From: Trichoplax adhaerens
Taxonomy: Eukaryota > Placozoa > Uniplacotomia > Trichoplacea > Trichoplacidae
Assembly (NCBI RefSeq): GCF_000150275.1
Contig: NW_002060954.1
Coordinates: 1,454,074-1,518,073 of the forward strand
Direction: 5' to 3'
DNA: 64,000 bases
Position 1 is the stretch's first letter. Every line of letters starts with the position of its first letter. The notes under the pieces are model-generated. The model saw only the letters and a program-made list of their open reading frames with translations. It was not told the DNA's origin and made no database searches. This document shows positions 61,601-64,000 of this stretch, in pieces. Both the position numbers and the translations under genes were made by a program.

Positions 61601-62084
61601 CTCTACAGCACGTATGGAGTAATGAGATAGAATTAGGACAGAATGGATTGGGTTACAATATCAATTTCAAACATTCTTTGTACCATATTAACTCAATTCA
61701 GTTATTACTTATGAGCCTAGCAACAATACTGACAACAGTTAGAATGAAAGGATTATCTGTATGGTTAATAATAATAACATATAGCTATTAAGTTTTATTA
61801 ACCTATAGCCTAACAATATACGCGTACAATATCAATTTTAAACGTTAAAAGACTTCTTAACAGATTGATAGAAAAAATACCACACAACCCGATAAATATG
61901 AAATAAACAAGGTTCTATCTAATAAAGTTTAACTCCATTATTTGTACTGGACAATTACTTCAGTACACTATTTAGAGTAGATGTAGAAAATATCTTATAG
62001 TTTAGTCATGAAATACCAAGACTAAATCAGTCCAGTATGCTCAGCTGCGACATAATTCTGCAAAAGTTACTAAAACTTAGAAGA
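58645..62084. other. Convergent intergenic region TOP1 / secreted-protein gene
   Basis: 3.4 kb, AT-rich. A run of 12 G is at 60604-60615. Two overlapping hydrophobic open frames on the plus strand (61374-61622 and 61588-61791) have no supporting exon structure or family. No GTAC arrays are seen. Confidence 0.5.
60604..60615. repeat. Poly-G run of 12
   Basis: Twelve consecutive G, conspicuous in AT-rich sequence. Its length is likely to be unreliable in assemblies and variable between individuals. Confidence 0.85.
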
Positions 62085-63658
62085 TTAAAGTAACTTGTAA
62101 CTGATTAATTTAGACTCGGGTTGATAAACACCACCGAACCAATAGTTAGTAGTCGCATCTTTGCTTGATGAACATTCATGATCAATACTATATTGAGAAA
62201 AATAGCCAAAATTTGATTCTGGAGGGTTAAAACCATACTCTGAAGGAAATTTCCATTTCTGGCAGTAACTATAAGTGCGCGATGATAAGAAGGTGACATG
62301 ATAGCTAGGCGAAACATATATCGGTAGTTGGCACATCTTGCAAGTATAACCACGAACATTGACATAATCTACGATATAGCATCCTGGTTGAGCATTATAA
62401 ATAGCCATAATATTATATCGGCAGTTTTCAACGCGCATATAATCCCTATGACTTATAGGATATTTCTTTTTCTTATCAAAGTTACATGTCGCTCTCCAAT
62501 GGGTAGTCCTCGGTGAGTCATAAATCGATTTCATACTAGCATGGCTTAGTCGGTAAGCTTGAAATTGAGGGGTACATTCATTATATGGATAATTATAGTA
62601 ATATGGTTTGCGAAAATTGATAGATTCAGGCAACTTAGATGTTTGGATTCCTCTATTTCGTGTGAAAGATTCAACTAGCGTCCAGACATAGGGTGGATCC
62701 GATTGGAAGTCGCAATATACCGGTGTGAGAGACAATCCAGTATGGATAGCATAATGCCCATTTGTAAGTGTTTTGTTTGAAGTATAGAAAAGTTCTAAGC
62801 ACGATTTGACTTTTATACCCTATAATAATAATAAAAAAGTTTATTCACGAGAGGGAAAACGAAAAAATGAGAGCAATTACAGTTATCGGATTCAGTTATT
62901 ATCTTGTATTGGAATCGACATCAACTACGTTTTATTCAAGAAAAAAGTTGAGATCTACTGACGTTAAACTCCATTCTCTAGACTGATAAAATTGCATATA
63001 TAGTTAGTATATGAATAGATTCTAAGAAGGTCGATACAATATAATTCTATGTCTATAGTCTGATTGCAGTTAGATAGTCCTTGGTAGTTATGAGACGAAC
63101 CTAATCTTATGCAATAAAGTGAAGTTTACAAGAAACTGTAGTTCTTGTTGTATTTTTGAGAGGACACTTTATCACAATGGTATATCATCTAGATGACTAA
63201 TTGACTTATTCATATCTGCAATGAAGAGTAACCGAAAAGGCTTTGGTGATTGGATATGATATTGTACTGTACAGGGAATGAAAGCGAGAAAAAGTTTCAA
63301 GATTTTAAATTTAGATCAATACATGCGATCAAATGATTTAAAAATCAGCTTCTTAGTAATATGAAAGGTAGGCAATAGAAATAATCTTTATAACAGTTAT
63401 TAATCGGTTAACTCGACGAACACGAGAGGTAAGTTTGTACTTTAATCCGATACTGGAATATAGCAGGGATTGTTAAAGTTGATATAAAAAGATTAAAAAT
63501 TTATCAGGCATAAAAAAATGTTAATAGTTTATGTTACTCGGTTATAAAAGAATATAACTTACAGAAGAAAGATTTCCTTGTACTTCATTCGTTAAACTTC
63601 CAACAAGGATACATAGACTTACGAGCAACTGTATATACTTAATTGCGTCGTATTTCAT
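62085..63658 (-). CDS. Secreted cysteine-rich protein with fibrinogen-like VYCDF motif
   Basis: Function unknown; a secreted or extracellular-matrix role is inferred. Two minus-strand exons, 63563-63658 and 62085-62819, join in phase 0 to give 276 residues. Exon 1 codes a clear signal peptide: MKYDAIK, then the hydrophobic core YIQLLVSLCILVGS, then LTNEVQG. The mature part starts SCLELFYTSNKTLTNGHYAI and has LTPVYCDFQSDPPYVWTLVE, resembling the N-terminal part of fibrinogen-related domains (Cys, then GxYxI, then VYCDF). The rest has THWRATCNFD, SHRDYMRVENCR, YVNVRGYTCKMC, SNFGYFSQYSIDHECSS and TTNYWFGG. I count ten cysteines in the mature part, an even number that suits disulphides. From memory this resembles lineage-expanded secreted proteins of cnidarians and placozoans; no canonical full fibrinogen C domain follows. 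An additional exon in the 743-base intron cannot be excluded. Confidence 0.75.
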
Positions 63659-64000
63659 GGCGATGATTTATGGATTAGAAAATAGAACAAATCTTAAAAG
63701 TCCTTAATCTATATTATCGTCACCAAGTATAGTCAACACGGAATCAATACTATTTTAACTTGAGACTACTATCAGAGAAGTAACTGATAATCTATCGTCT
63801 ATAGTCAATAGTAAATTTCGTTAGCAGCTTGAAGAAATAAACTAAAAAGATGGGTGTCTTATTGTTTTACGACTATTGAAGAAAAACCATTAAATTTTAT
63901 TATTCTTAGCATTGCCGAGGGACTGACAGCAGGGTTTTTCTGCTGACTACTTTACTAATGGTTTTACCATTCTTTATCTGTCTATCAAAATTTTGGCCAT
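63659..64000. other. Window end upstream of the secreted-protein gene
   Basis: 341 bases that should contain the promoter of the minus-strand secreted-protein gene. A short hairpin (CAGCAG-GGTTTTT-CTGCTG) is at 63927-63945. No coding sequence is seen. Confidence 0.45.

Noticed and set aside
61374-61791. Two overlapping hydrophobic plus-strand frames, possibly a membrane-protein fragment
   Set aside because: Composition fits AT-rich chance frames, with no family motif and no convincing splice partners.

Overview
This is a stretch of animal nuclear genome. It is AT-rich and intron-dense, with many exons of 30-150 bases, short introns with GT/AG borders, and no bacterial-style operons. I could assemble ten genes exon by exon: NOP9, PSMA7, NUTF2, LSM14, SS18, TAF4, RSPRY1, TBC1D32, TOP1, and one secreted cysteine-rich protein that I do not recognise. 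SS18, RSPRY1 and TBC1D32 point to a metazoan. The compact AT-rich layout and the secreted protein type suggest an early-branching animal; a placozoan (Trichoplax/Hoilungia) is my best guess. That is inference, not proof.

Layout. 1-2696 (+) is the 3' part of NOP9 (ribosome biogenesis). 3904-5958 (+) is PSMA7 (20S proteasome alpha4). 6661-9432 (-) is NUTF2 (Ran-GDP import), head-to-head with LSM14 at 10675-12875 (+) (mRNP translational control). SS18 at 14169-19675 (-) (BAF chromatin remodelling) converges on LSM14 and is head-to-head with TAF4 at 21053-24684 (+) (TFIID). 27616-33343 (+) is RSPRY1 (SPRY-RING protein). 35097-46912 (+) is TBC1D32/Broad-minded, with 38 exons. 53435-58644 (+) is TOP1, with 30 exons. 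62085-63658 (-) is the secreted protein. Every assembled gene reads through with consistent intron phases, and the products have close to the family length. PSMA7 gives 251 aa, NUTF2 122, LSM14 458, SS18 271, TAF4 742, RSPRY1 511, TBC1D32 1273 and TOP1 714.

Most genes are housekeeping or nuclear/regulatory and need not work as one pathway. TAF4 and SS18 share a 1.4 kb divergent 5' region, and NUTF2 and LSM14 share a 1.2 kb one.

The most unusual feature is non-coding. It is a dispersed low-complexity repeat in which the self-palindromic tetramer GTAC recurs every 5 bases with a one-base spacer, usually A or T. Arrays lie mainly in 5' flanking regions (PSMA7, NUTF2/LSM14, SS18/TAF4, RSPRY1 and its first intron, and the 6.5 kb gap before TOP1). 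They are nearly absent from exons, from the convergent gap and from most introns. Three places hold local duplications of larger units that contain or flank these arrays. The arrays also create long meaningless open frames rich in Tyr, Cys, Thr, Val and Leu.
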